NCBI GenBank assembly: GCA_009843785.1
Contig: VYCT01000290.1
Location: 1 to 33,262 of the forward strand
Reading direction: 5' to 3'
Length of the DNA stretch: 33,262 nucleotides
DNA from: Candidatus Poribacteria bacterium
Lineage (GTDB): Bacteria; Poribacteria; WGA-4E; WGA-3G
Positions 1 to 8,211 of the stretch are shown here, piece after piece (the stretch's first letter is position 1; every line of letters begins with the position of its first letter). Position numbers and translations under genes: made by a program. Under the pieces are notes generated by a model that made no database searches, had not been told where the DNA came from, and saw nothing but the letters and a program-made list of their open reading frames with translations.

Positions 1-52
1 CCTATATACAAGACTGGATGCACTTCTACGAGTTATCAAGGTTTCTTTTCTA

Positions 53-138
53 CCATAGAAGACCGTTGGTTTTCTGTGTTCTGTAGCATAGGCTGTTAGC
101 CTGTGTTCTGTAGCATAGGAGACCGTTGGTTTCCTGTG
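53..138. repeat. Interleaved short direct repeats with small hairpin
   Basis: Two copies of AGACCGTTGGTTT(T/C)CTGTG lie at 60-78 and 120-138, and two identical copies of CTGTGTTCTGTAGCATAGG lie at 74-92 and 101-119 (27-bp period). Between them AGGCT-gtt-AGCCT (90-102) can form a hairpin. Nothing in 1-178 looks coding. This is probably an interspersed intergenic repeat downstream of the minus-strand operon. Confidence 0.7.
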
Positions 139-178
139 GCACGTATTCGCAATGCAAGTTTGCTTTTCAGATTTGGTA

Positions 179-1762
179 TTATTTTTCGTTCATTTCCGCT
201 GGCTTTACAGAAATTTTTGCGCGAAAGGCATTGACACAAACTTCCTCTTCGTCGGAGTATCCCGTAATACCCAACTTAAAAAGTTGACCTTGGTTAAAAC
301 GATGTATAATTTGTCCTGTCTCACCGGATGCACTCCATGCCCACGCAAGGATATCGTCTTTAAATATTCCTTCTTTTCTGGAGAGTTTCTTATCGCCGTT
401 AAGCAGATAAAACGTGCCATCACCATCTCCCCTGCCGACTTCAATATCAATGGTAAGCCTGCCGCCGTTTTCAAAGGCAGTCGTATCAATCACAACGACG
501 GTGTAATGCTGATGATCGCCTATTGGTGTCGAAAAAGTGTCCAATACGTTCTGCGAAGGATGGTCGCTGGTGAGGATAAGATTGCCTAATCCGGGCTGTC
601 TTCCGTTCAAAGCTTCCTTGAGAAATGTGAGATAATACGCATCGCTTTGGAGTCCCCTGGTTCTGCTATCCTTACCGAGTTCATTGACGAGTTGTCTACC
701 TATTAATTCAAAGGCTGGTGATATGACGAGGCAATCTACGGGTGAGCCTTTTTTTGACCCAGCTTTCCAAGCCTTGATAATCGTTTGTGCTAAGGGGTGT
801 GTTGTATCAAATGTTTTGGATTCACGTTCGCGTCTTTTAGCAATCGGTTCCCTTAGGCTGCGAATACGTCCTAATTCAGAGTTAGGCACCCATGTGTTAA
901 TGAAGTTTTCATTCAAGAATTCAATGATTTGATGATTAGAGAGGACACCTGCCCTCAGGCCCTTGCCGCTCCCTCAGCAGGACTCGTCAGCGAGCGGACC
1001 ATCTATCGAAATAGCGTGAATCGGTTTCTGTTGCGCAGGAGCCATTTCCAACGCTTCTTCAAGCGATACCCAGTTAATCTGCTGCGATTTGTAGAAGCAG
1101 CGTATCAATTTGTGCCCTGCTGCTTCTTGTGTAACAGATTCTCTGAATTCAGTGTTCTGCAAAACATCTTCTGTTCCAGCGCGGAGTTCGATTTGTGGGC
1201 AGAAGCCGATGTCTGTAAACCATTGAGAATCGTCAGAACCTCCCGTTTTATTCCACCAAGTGTCAAAGTTCAGAGTGCCTTTAGGAACATGCATCTGAAA
1301 GAAGGCTACCCTCTCGTTGGCTCGATCAATAACAAGATGTCCAGCAAACTGTGACGGTGTAAACCAACCGTTCTCTAACTTAAACTCCGCATGAATGCGA
1401 AACACAATGTCAGCGAATTCAGCGTTGTATGCGCGTAAACATGCCCATAGTCCACAGGAATCCCCTGAATCGCCGTGCATATCAAGATGGGGTTCAGGAT
1501 GGAGCTGCTTCAGCAGTGCCAGAACACCAGCATGTTCAATTTCCCAGAGTGTACCGACAGAAACAGCCTCCTTCGGAAGGAAATCGCAGAAGATTGAGGC
1601 GGCATACTGTTTTTGAGGTTCAGCAACGCACAGATTTATCAACGCGTCCCACTTCTCATGAAAATTGTATTGTGTGTATTCAATCGGCGCAATAAAACCT
1701 TTAACGGACACTTCTGTGTCATTGTTAAGATTAAGGGTTATTTTATTTTCGATCATTTTCAT
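179..1762 (-). CDS. Candidate selenoprotein, copy 2 (Cys-Sec motif, thioredoxin-like C-terminal half)
   Basis: A single reading frame of about 527 residues starts at ATG 1762 and ends at TAA 179-181. It is interrupted once, by TGA at 974-976 (residue 263). A standard caller would give two genes, 974-1762 and about 179-916, but both lie in one frame and the codons between them are open. The UGA sits in SC-UGA-GSGKGLRAG, directly after a Cys, and is followed by a hairpin (941-956). I read it as selenocysteine. The part before it has no family I recognise; the part after it (FLNENFINTW and onward) resembles thioredoxin-like proteins only loosely. The whole gene is a paralogue of its upstream neighbour, whose stop overlaps this start (AAATGAAAATG), so the two are probably translationally coupled. 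The alternative, two separate proteins per copy, is less likely because the second half has no good start of its own. Confidence 0.78.
941..956 (-). promoter_or_regulatory. Bacterial SECIS-like hairpin of copy 2
   Basis: Read on the minus strand, GAGGGC-AGGT-GTCCTC begins 18 nt after the UGA: six pairs (one G-U) closing an AGGU loop. Bacterial SECIS elements lie just 3' of the UGA with the apical loop about 16-37 nt away and a G early in the loop; here the loop is at +24 to +27. The 16 bases are identical to those of copy 1, although flanking wobble positions differ. Confidence 0.72.
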
Positions 1763-3387
1763 TTTTCATTCTTCTCCACAGAAATTTTGGCGTGAAAGGC
1801 GTTGATGCTCCCTTTTTCACTCCAACGGTTCCCAGTAGCACATAATCTAAAAAGTTGACCGTGGTCGAAAGGGTGGGCGATTCGTTCCGTGTCACCAGGA
1901 TCTATGTGCCATACTGTGGCAAGTGCGTCAAGTGCTTTCACATAGTCTGCACCTTGCTGACTATTCCATATGTCGGCATCAATGCCGTCGGGTGCTTTTT
2001 CCGTCGGAAGTGCTTTGGTGCCGTCAAACAGATGGAATTTCCCCTTTGCATCGTCTGTGCCGACGTGAATATCGATAGTGAGCGTGCCACCGTCTTCAAA
2101 GGCTGTGGTATCAATGACGACAACAGTATAATCTTGGTGCGCCACCATCGGCGTGCGAAACGTGTTCAATACCTCCAGAGAAGGTTGTTCTTTTCTCAGG
2201 ATAAGATTCCCCAATCCGGGGCATCTTCCTACCAAGGCATCCTTTAGAAATGTAAAATAATACGCATACGCTCGGAGGCCTCTACGCCTACTGTCGTCGC
2301 CGAGGTCATTGACAGGTTGCCTGCCCATTAATTCAAGACCCGGTGAGATAATGAAACAATCCGCCGGTGAGCTCTTCTTTGAGCCCGTTTTCCATCCCTT
2401 CATGATAGTTTGGGCTAAAGGGTGTGTCGCAAAGTTCTTGGATTTGTGTTCACGTCTTTTCGCGATTGCTTCCGATATATTCGGTTTAGGTGCTAATTCA
2501 GTGGTGGTTATCCACGTATTAATGAAGTTTTCGTTCAAAAATTCAATGTTTTGTTCGTCAGAGAGGACACCTGCCCTCAAACTTTTGCCGCTCCCTCAGC
2601 ACGCTTCGTCAGCAAGTGTTCCGCTTATAGAAATGGCGTGAATGGGTTTCTGCTGTGCCTGTGACATCTCCAACGCGTTTTCGAGCGGTACCCAATTGAT
2701 CTGCTGGGATTTGTAGAAACAGCATGCTAATTTGTGTGCTGCTGCTGCTTCCGTAATAGATTCTGTGAATTTTAAGGCTTGCACACCTTTTTCCGATCCA
2801 GAACGGAGTTCTATTTGTGGGCAATAGCCAGCATCGGTAATCACAATGCCTGGATCCCATCCATCTTCTGTCGTTTCCCAATTGACATCGAAGTTCAGTA
2901 TACCTTCAGGAACGCGTAGTTGGAAAAAGGCTACGGTTTCCTGGCTTCGGTCAATAACGAGATGTCCTGCCAACTGTGAGGGTGTGAACCAACCGTCTGG
3001 TATGGCAAATTCTGCATGGATACGAAACATAATGTCGGCAAATTGATCGTTGTACGCGCACAGGCATGCCCATTTTCCACAGGAATCGCCACCATCGTTC
3101 CGCATGTCCAAAGATGGATTCGGGAGAAGTTGCTGGAGCAACGCGAGGGCACCCTTTTCTTCTACTTCCCAACACTCACCAACAGAGACAGACCGGCCAG
3201 GCAGAAAGGAATCGAAAACGGAGGCTGCATACTGTTTTTCTGGTTCGGCGACTTGCAGATTCGCCAAAGCATTCCATCTCTTATGGAAGTTGCTTTTAGT
3301 GTACGCAATTGGAGCACTGCAGCCTTTAACTGAGACTTCTGCGTCACCGTTAAGATTGACTGTAATTTTGTTGCTGAAAGTTTGCAT
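1759..3387 (-). CDS. Candidate selenoprotein, copy 1 (Cys-Sec motif, thioredoxin-like C-terminal half)
   Basis: The frame runs from ATG 3387 to TGA 1759-1761, about 542 residues, with one internal TGA at 2596-2598 (residue 264) in the context AC-UGA-GSGKSLRAG. Conventional calling splits it into 2596-3387 and about 1759-2580; both are in the same frame. The start at 3387 is chosen because MQTFSNKITVNLNGDAEVSV aligns with the start of copy 2 (MKMIENKITLNLNNDTEVSV) and the promoter lies just upstream; longer starts would include the promoter. The N-terminal half holds WFTPSQLAGHLVID and CPQIELRSGSE, shared with copy 2. The C-terminal half has the NENFINTW segment typical of some thioredoxin-like proteins. 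The final TGA is taken as a real stop: copy 2 has TAA at the aligned position, and no hairpin follows. The Cys-Sec pair suggests a redox or metal/thiol role; this is inference. Confidence 0.78.
2563..2578 (-). promoter_or_regulatory. Bacterial SECIS-like hairpin of copy 1
   Basis: Minus-strand GAGGGC-AGGT-GTCCTC, starting 18 nt after the UGA at 2596-2598, gives a six-pair stem and an AGGU loop. The GGU in the loop recalls the SelB-binding loop of E. coli fdhF (AGGUCU). It is identical to the hairpin of copy 2, while the spacer between UGA and hairpin carries synonymous or near-synonymous changes. Confidence 0.72.
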
Positions 3388-3445
3388 TTTTACTGGTGCT
3401 GTAGCGAACTCACATTTTATTATCAAACGCACGTTAACATAGTAA

Positions 3446-3475
3446 AGTATATCACACCCTCCGAAAAACTGACAA
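3446..3475 (-). promoter_or_regulatory. Sigma-70-type promoter of the selenoprotein operon
   Basis: On the minus strand TTGTCA (3475-3470), an 18-base spacer and TATACT (3451-3446) precede the ATG at 3387 by about 58 bases. Confidence 0.6.
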
Positions 3476-3587
3476 TATTTTATCGGATTTCGGTCAGGGC
3501 CATTCAATTGTCCGTTTTTGGTGTTGTCCTTTTTGCAAGTGTTAATACTTAATATATGTTATGTTTTTTGAAAAACCGCAGAAATTT

Positions 3588-3623
3588 TCGCAGCCTATCG
3601 CAGCCTGTCGCAGCATTTCGCAC
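3588..3623. repeat. Short 10-bp-period tandem repeat
   Basis: CGCAGCCTAT, CGCAGCCTGT and CGCAGCATTT follow one another, then a partial CGCA. It lies in the divergent intergenic region 3388-3778, which otherwise holds only the two promoters. Confidence 0.6.
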
Positions 3624-3699
3624 CGAATTCTGAAAAAAGGATGTCCAATCCAATAATTTCTTAAAATTGTAATGTCTCTGCTGCAACTCCAATTTTCTC

Positions 3700-3729
3700 T
3701 TGACGCAAAAGGTTGATGCAATGTAAAAT
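3700..3729 (+). promoter_or_regulatory. Possible sigma-70 promoter of the lipoprotein pair
   Basis: TTGACG (3700-3705), an 18-base spacer and TAAAAT (3724-3729) lie about 50 bases before the GTG start at 3779. Confidence 0.4.
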
Positions 3730-3778
3730 ATATGATGCAATAGGCGAAACAAGTTCACTAAATCTTAAGGTGATAAAT

Positions 3779-4180
3779 GTGTTAAAATACAACCCACTTG
3801 CGTTCATTGCTATTTTAGTCTGCTTCATGCTGTCGGGATGTGCAGTATTTCGGGACACAACGCAAACCGAAGCTTACAATCGGTTCGCGATCCGTGCCGC
3901 GCAAGCGCAACTCTGGAATGAAGCCATCTTCCGGTGGAAGCAGGTCATCGATGTTGACCCAGATGATTCAAAGGCACACAACAACCTCGGTGTCGCTTAC
4001 GAAGCCGTCGGAAACATCGACGAGGCTATTGCCGCTTACCAGCGCGCAGCGGAATTAGAACCCGACAACAAATATTATCGACTCAACTACCGGCGATGCC
4101 GTATAAACCTTCGACGCAGTGGATTTGACGATGAAGACGCATCGCAAGTAGAAGAGGAGCTCCCGCCTGCAGAAGAGTGA
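3779..4180 (+). CDS. TPR-containing lipoprotein
   Basis: A 133-residue protein. It starts with a lipoprotein signal peptide: a hydrophobic stretch (NPLAFIAILVCFMLSGC) ending in the lipobox LSGC, so the Cys should be lipidated and the protein membrane-anchored. Two TPR units follow (AYNRFAIRAAQAQLWNEAIF; AHNNLGVAYEAVGNIDEAIA), then an acidic tail. GTG at 3779 is chosen because TAAGGTGAT lies just upstream and it gives a compact signal peptide; a longer in-frame start at 3713 would overlap the promoter. TPRs mediate protein-protein contacts. The second lipoprotein gene starts 10 bases downstream, so the two probably form one transcription unit and may work together at the envelope. The exact partner is unknown. 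Confidence 0.8.
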   Translation: MLKYNPLAFIAILVCFMLSGCAVFRDTTQTEAYNRFAIRAAQAQLWNEAIFRWKQVIDVDPDDSKAHNNLGVAYEAVGNIDEAIAAYQRAAELEPDNKYYRLNYRRCRINLRRSGFDDEDASQVEEELPPAEE

Positions 4181-4190
4181 GGGCAACACT

Positions 4191-4907
4191 ATGCAAATAA
4201 CAAAAACAATAGGCATGCTATTGGCGGTTCTAACGCTTTGTGGATGTGGTAGTGCCGTGACGCGCGTCTCTATTCCAGTGAAAGTCCAATCTGAGATTGA
4301 CATTGGTCGGTATTCCAACTTCGCCGTTTTGCCGTTTGTGGCTGAAAAACAGACAGAACGCAACGAAAAACTGCCCGAGGAGATCGGTGCAGAAATTGCC
4401 GCAACGCTCCGTAGAGGTTTGGCACGCCAAAAATACTTTGAAGTCGTCAGCACGCAGGAGACAGCGAGACTGCTTACAGGTGAAACCGTCGGAGAGGAGT
4501 GGCTCTCTGATACAGAACATCTGAGTCAACTCGGAGAGTATTTTGAGGTGAAAGGGATTATCATCGGCAGCTTTCGTTTCTATTCAGATAGCCGCCCGAG
4601 ACGGTATTATGGCGAACGCTACTCCGTACAACGGCAACGCTACGTGATGGATTATCAGGACTATATGCAGAAAACCTATCTGCTCTCACTGAGAGTGATG
4701 ATTATTGATGTCGAAACCGAACAGATTATCTGGGATGAAACTTACCGACGGAGCACTGCAGAAGCACATACCATCGGCTCTTTCATTTTCTCTCAGGCAG
4801 GCCCCCAGGCAAACACGATCAGAGAACTCGGCAAGCGTGCTGCATCGGAATTTACGCGTCAAATTTCGCCACACTATGAGCGTGAAGATAGATATTTAGT
4901 CAATTGA
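4191..4907 (+). CDS. Lipoprotein, possibly CsgG/LpoB/GNA1162-like
   Basis: A 238-residue protein with a clear lipoprotein signal (MLLAVLTLCGC, lipobox LCGC at about residues 17-20). After it comes a domain with FAVLPFVAEK, an amphipathic helix (EEIGAEIAATLRRGLA), YFEVVS, and VKGIIIGSFRFY, ending with VMIIDVETEQIIWDETY. This order of strand, helix and 'I-V-G-x' strand is how CsgG-, LpoB- and DUF799-type periplasmic lipoproteins look, but I cannot assign the exact family. A Tyr/Arg-rich insert lies around residues 140-160. It follows the TPR lipoprotein closely and is followed by a palindromic repeat. Confidence 0.7.
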   Translation: MQITKTIGMLLAVLTLCGCGSAVTRVSIPVKVQSEIDIGRYSNFAVLPFVAEKQTERNEKLPEEIGAEIAATLRRGLARQKYFEVVSTQETARLLTGETVGEEWLSDTEHLSQLGEYFEVKGIIIGSFRFYSDSRPRRYYGERYSVQRQRYVMDYQDYMQKTYLLSLRVMIIDVETEQIIWDETYRRSTAEAHTIGSFIFSQAGPQANTIRELGKRAASEFTRQISPHYEREDRYLVN

Positions 4908-4913
4908 GGAAAT

Positions 4914-5031
4914 AGTTATCAGTTGTCAGTTATCAGTTACAAGAGGGGCTCGTTAAACGAAAACCTCTTATCTGACAACTGAAAGGTTTTTTGAAAAAAA
5001 ACCGTACTGACAACTGACAACTACTAAAAAA
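4914..5031. repeat. Palindromic GTTATCAGTT-type repeat, intergenic copy
   Basis: The left arm is made of direct repeats (AGTTATCAGTTGTCAGTTA) and the right arm of their complements (CTGACAACTGACAACTAC). The middle carries an AAGAGG...CCTCTT hairpin (4948-4975). It fills the gap between the lipoprotein and the protease gene. Confidence 0.75.
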
Positions 5032-5045
5032 CAGAGGTCAGCGGT

Positions 5046-8000
5046 GTGAAAAAAAATAAATACAGAAAGAAGTTTCCAGTTAACAGTTACCAGTTTCCAG
5101 AGAAGAGATCATCAGCTGATAATTCTCTTAACTGGTTACTGGTCACTGGTTACTGGTTACTGGTTATGAGTTTATTGGCACCTTCTGTCGGATGGGCACA
5201 GGCTTTTGGAAAAAACAAGATCACTGCACAACGTTTCGATTGGCACATCCATCGGACAGAGCATTTTGATATACATTACTACCCCAGCGAAGCGAAACTG
5301 GTGCCTATTATGGCTGCCATTGCCGAGGAGGCTTATGAACAGCACAGCGAGGATTTTGAACATGAACTGCGGGATAGAACACCGCTTATCCTTTACAAAT
5401 CCCACAAGGATTTTCAGGAGACGAACATAATCCTCCAAGAACTCCATGAAGGTATTGGGGGCTTCGCGGAACTCTTTAAGCATCGTATCGTTATACCGTT
5501 TACGGGTTCCCTGGAAGCTTTTCGAGAGGTCATCTATCACGAACTCATTCATATCTTCCAGTACGATATTATCTATCAAAAACCGCATGCACGTATCTAC
5601 AGCGGTGAGTTTCTCTATTCACCGCCTATCTGGTTCATAGAAGGGATGGCAGATTATTTCGCTGAAGATAATGACGCAATCGGCGAGATGGTCGTCCGAG
5701 ATGCCAGCATGAATAACAATATTGTCCCGCTACCGCAACTCCGGAACTTCAACCAACTCAGTTCACCCTTCGTCGGATATAAGTTGGGACAATTGGCGGT
5801 GGCATATCTCGCAGAGACTTACGGACGTGAAAAGGTCGCTGAGATTTTGCAAGGGTTAAGACAGAGTCGGACGAAAGACATTGACCGCGTTTTCAGAGAA
5901 GTTCTCGGTGTAGAACTTGAGGAATTTGATAAGGCGTGGCGACAGACAATGCGGAAACGTTATTGGCCCCTCGTTGTTGATCGAGAGTTACCCGACCTCG
6001 TCGCAAAAAACCTTACCGAGGAATCGAGATACTCTCATAACATTAAGCCGGTCTGGTCGCCGAGCGGTGATATGATCGCTTACGTCACTGGAAACGATGG
6101 ATTCCTTGAGATTGTCCTTATGTCCGCAAAAACCGGTGAACGCATTGAGCGAGTTACCAAGCGTTTTTTTCGAGAGAAATATGAGGAAATCCGAACCGAT
6201 TTCGGCGGATTTGGCAGAAGTCTCGCATGGGCACCCGATGGTGATAGGATTGCATTCGTCGCTAAGCATCACGACGCTAACTACCTCCTTGAAGTCAATA
6301 TCCTGACAGGGGAACTCACGCAGTACTTTGAACTCGATTTTGATAGTGTCACTTCCCCAGACTACGATGGCAGCGGTGAACGGATCATCTTTTCTGCACT
6401 TAAAGAGGGCCAGGCAGATCTCTATATTATAGAACTCCAGACAGGTGAAGTTGATAGGCTCACTTTCGATCCATTTAACGACACGCATCCGTCATGGCAC
6501 CCAACAACCCGAAAAATTGTCTATACCTCTGAACGAGGCGGGAAAAATAGGGTTGTATTGATAGATCTTGATCGCGGGACGGAGCGTTTGTTAACCGATG
6601 GGACCTATAATGCTATCAGTCCAGTGTGGACACCCGGCGGAAAATCAATCCTCTTCTGCTCGGATGGACAAGGCATTTACGACATCTATAAACTTTCAGT
6701 AGTTACCAGTAACCAGTTACCAGTTACCAGTGAAGAACCCTCTTTTAACTGTCCACTGGTTACTGGGGACTGGAAACTATCTTTGACACGTTTGACCAAC
6801 ATGATGACGGGCTGCTTCAATCCGAGTTTGTCCCCGAATGGAAAGCGTTTGTTGTTTAGTGCCTATCAGAACGGAAAATACGATGTCTGTGTTATGGAGA
6901 CTTCCAAAACTATTGAAGAAAAAGCGGAGGTTACAGACTTAGCAGAGCCGTCCGTTATTTTAACAGCGGAAGCACCTGAGAATTATAGGATAGCCAAACG
7001 GAAGTATAGTACAAGATCCTCGTTTGCTTTAGATGCGATCTTCCCGGATTTCAGCCTCGGTGCTGACGGTATCCTGAGGAGCACCGTACAAATCGTCGGC
7101 AGCGATATGTTGGGCAACCATCGTATTGGGGTCAGCGTCATGAACCAATCCAGCTACCTCGCACCGGATTTCATTGCACAATACGGGTTTTTGACCCACC
7201 GGACAGATATGGGCGCGATGATCTACAATTATCACGAGTATCATATTTTGGGCGGCATCCAACGGAGGCGCGGCATCCTACAACGGATTACTGGACTCGG
7301 CGCGTATCTCAATTATCCATTTGATAGATACCATCGCCTTGACCTCGACTTCTCAATGTACTCGCAACCGTTTTCCTACAACTTCCAGACAAACCGAACA
7401 TTCGACCCGTATGACGATAGAGGCTTACTTACAATGGGATCCATCGCTTTCGTCGGTGATACAACGATGTGGCGGGAGTGGGCACCCTATACAGGCTCGC
7501 GCTACCGTATTGAACTTGAACAATCTTTCCCAACACTCGGCAGTCAGCTTTCACTGACAAACGCTATTTTTGACGCACGACGCTATTTTGGGCTTGGCAG
7601 ACGTTCTACTCTCGCACTACGTTTGTTACTCGGCGGCAGTTTTGGGGCTGACAAATCCTACTTCTACCTCGGAGGGATTGATACCTTACGCGGCTACAAT
7701 TATGAAGATTTAGTCGGCACACGCATCGGGCTGCTCAACTTAGAAGTTCGCATCCCATTGATAGATGTACTCCATTTTGGATGGCCCGTCCGGTGGACGA
7801 TCGGCGGGATACGCGGTATTATTTTTGCCGATCTCGGCGGCGCATGGTCGGATTGGCAGTACGGTCCGGAAAACCCATTTGATATCATCGTCCGAGAAGG
7901 AAATCGCATTCGACTTGACGATGTTAAAGCCGCTATTGGAGTCGGGATGCGACTGCGGCTCGGGCTGTTTTCAGTAGACTTCGCCGCAGCACGAAATACA

Positions 8001-8060
8001 GACTTTACCCGATTGGAACCCGGTGTCAAATATCACTTCGGGCTTGGGCAAGCATTTTAA
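5046..8060 (+). CDS. Secreted gluzincin protease / TolB-like propeller / Omp85-like barrel protein
   Basis: A 1004-residue protein with three parts. Residues about 30-55 are a hydrophobic signal (WLLVTGYWLLVMSLLAPS). Residues about 65-330 form a peptidase-MA-like domain with HELIH at 165-169 and the likely third zinc ligand Glu199 in WFIEGMADYF. Residues about 335-640 hold at least six propeller blades of the PD40/TolB type (PVWSPSGDMIAYV, LAWAPDGDRIAFV, PSWHPTTRKIVYT, PVWTPGGKSILFC, PSLSPNGKRLLFS). The last ~340 residues resemble the Omp85/surface-antigen barrel, with YLGGIDTLRGYNYED and a C-terminal beta-strand ending in Phe. It is therefore probably an outer-membrane protein displaying a protease. 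GTG is the start (AGAGG upstream). Two copies of the local palindromic repeat lie inside the coding frame: one makes up most of the signal peptide, the other a loop in the propeller. Confidence 0.82.
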   Translation: MKKNKYRKKFPVNSYQFPEKRSSADNSLNWLLVTGYWLLVMSLLAPSVGWAQAFGKNKITAQRFDWHIHRTEHFDIHYYPSEAKLVPIMAAIAEEAYEQHSEDFEHELRDRTPLILYKSHKDFQETNIILQELHEGIGGFAELFKHRIVIPFTGSLEAFREVIYHELIHIFQYDIIYQKPHARIYSGEFLYSPPIWFIEGMADYFAEDNDAIGEMVVRDASMNNNIVPLPQLRNFNQLSSPFVGYKLGQLAVAYLAETYGREKVAEILQGLRQSRTKDIDRVFREVLGVELEEFDKAWRQTMRKRYWPLVVDRELPDLVAKNLTEESRYSHNIKPVWSPSGDMIAYVTGNDGFLEIVLMSAKTGERIERVTKRFFREKYEEIRTDFGGFGRSLAWAPDGDRIAFVAKHHDANYLLEVNILTGELTQYFELDFDSVTSPDYDGSGERIIFSALKEGQADLYIIELQTGEVDRLTFDPFNDTHPSWHPTTRKIVYTSERGGKNRVVLIDLDRGTERLLTDGTYNAISPVWTPGGKSILFCSDGQGIYDIYKLSVVTSNQLPVTSEEPSFNCPLVTGDWKLSLTRLTNMMTGCFNPSLSPNGKRLLFSAYQNGKYDVCVMETSKTIEEKAEVTDLAEPSVILTAEAPENYRIAKRKYSTRSSFALDAIFPDFSLGADGILRSTVQIVGSDMLGNHRIGVSVMNQSSYLAPDFIAQYGFLTHRTDMGAMIYNYHEYHILGGIQRRRGILQRITGLGAYLNYPFDRYHRLDLDFSMYSQPFSYNFQTNRTFDPYDDRGLLTMGSIAFVGDTTMWREWAPYTGSRYRIELEQSFPTLGSQLSLTNAIFDARRYFGLGRRSTLALRLLLGGSFGADKSYFYLGGIDTLRGYNYEDLVGTRIGLLNLEVRIPLIDVLHFGWPVRWTIGGIRGIIFADLGGAWSDWQYGPENPFDIIVREGNRIRLDDVKAAIGVGMRLRLGLFSVDFAAARNTDFTRLEPGVKYHFGLGQAF
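5073..5166. repeat. Palindromic repeat inside the protease signal-peptide region
   Basis: Left arm CCAGTTAACAGTTACCAG, a middle AGAGAAGAGATC...GATAATTCTCTT, right arm of repeated TTACTGG units. The whole element is translated in frame and supplies the hydrophobic core of the signal peptide. Confidence 0.75.
6699..6780. repeat. Palindromic repeat inside the propeller region
   Basis: AGTTACCAGTAACCAGTTAC and CAGTTACCAG on the left face CCACTGGTTACTGGGGACTGG-type complements on the right. It is translated in frame as a segment (VTSNQLPVTSEEP, then PLVTGDWKLS) between two blades. Confidence 0.75.
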
Positions 8061-8199
8061 GAGTTGTCGGTGTTCAGTTATCGGTTGTCGGTTAAAGAGG
8101 TATTGGGGACAAGAAATTGGTCATTGAATCCTGGCTTAACCGAAAACCAAGAAACAAACCACTCTCACTGACAACTGAAAACCGATAACTGATAACTAC
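8061..8199. repeat. Palindromic repeat, intergenic copy
   Basis: GTTGTCGG/GTTCAGTTATCGG units at the left (8063-8092) oppose ACAACTGAAAACCGATAACT at the right (about 8170-8190). It ends at ACTACTAAAGGAGC, so the ribosome-binding site of the next gene lies at its right edge. Confidence 0.72.
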
Positions 8200-8211
8200 T
8201 AAAGGAGCAAC

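Noticed and set aside
136-151. Sigma-54-like TGGCACGTATTCGC
   Set aside because: GG and GC are nine bases apart instead of ten, TTGC is missing, and no gene follows on that strand.
152-589. Plus-strand open frame opposite copy 2 of the selenoprotein
   Set aside because: The minus strand shows conserved similarity with its paralogue over this stretch; the plus frame does not.
1759-1761. TGA at the end of copy 1 as a second selenocysteine
   Set aside because: Copy 2 has TAA at the aligned place, no hairpin follows, and the next gene starts at an overlapping ATG.
2596-2598. TGA read as an ordinary stop separating two genes
   Set aside because: The downstream half is in the same frame, has no good start of its own, and the same arrangement with an identical hairpin is found in the tandem copy. 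Selenocysteine explains all of this; two genes with re-initiation remain the fallback.
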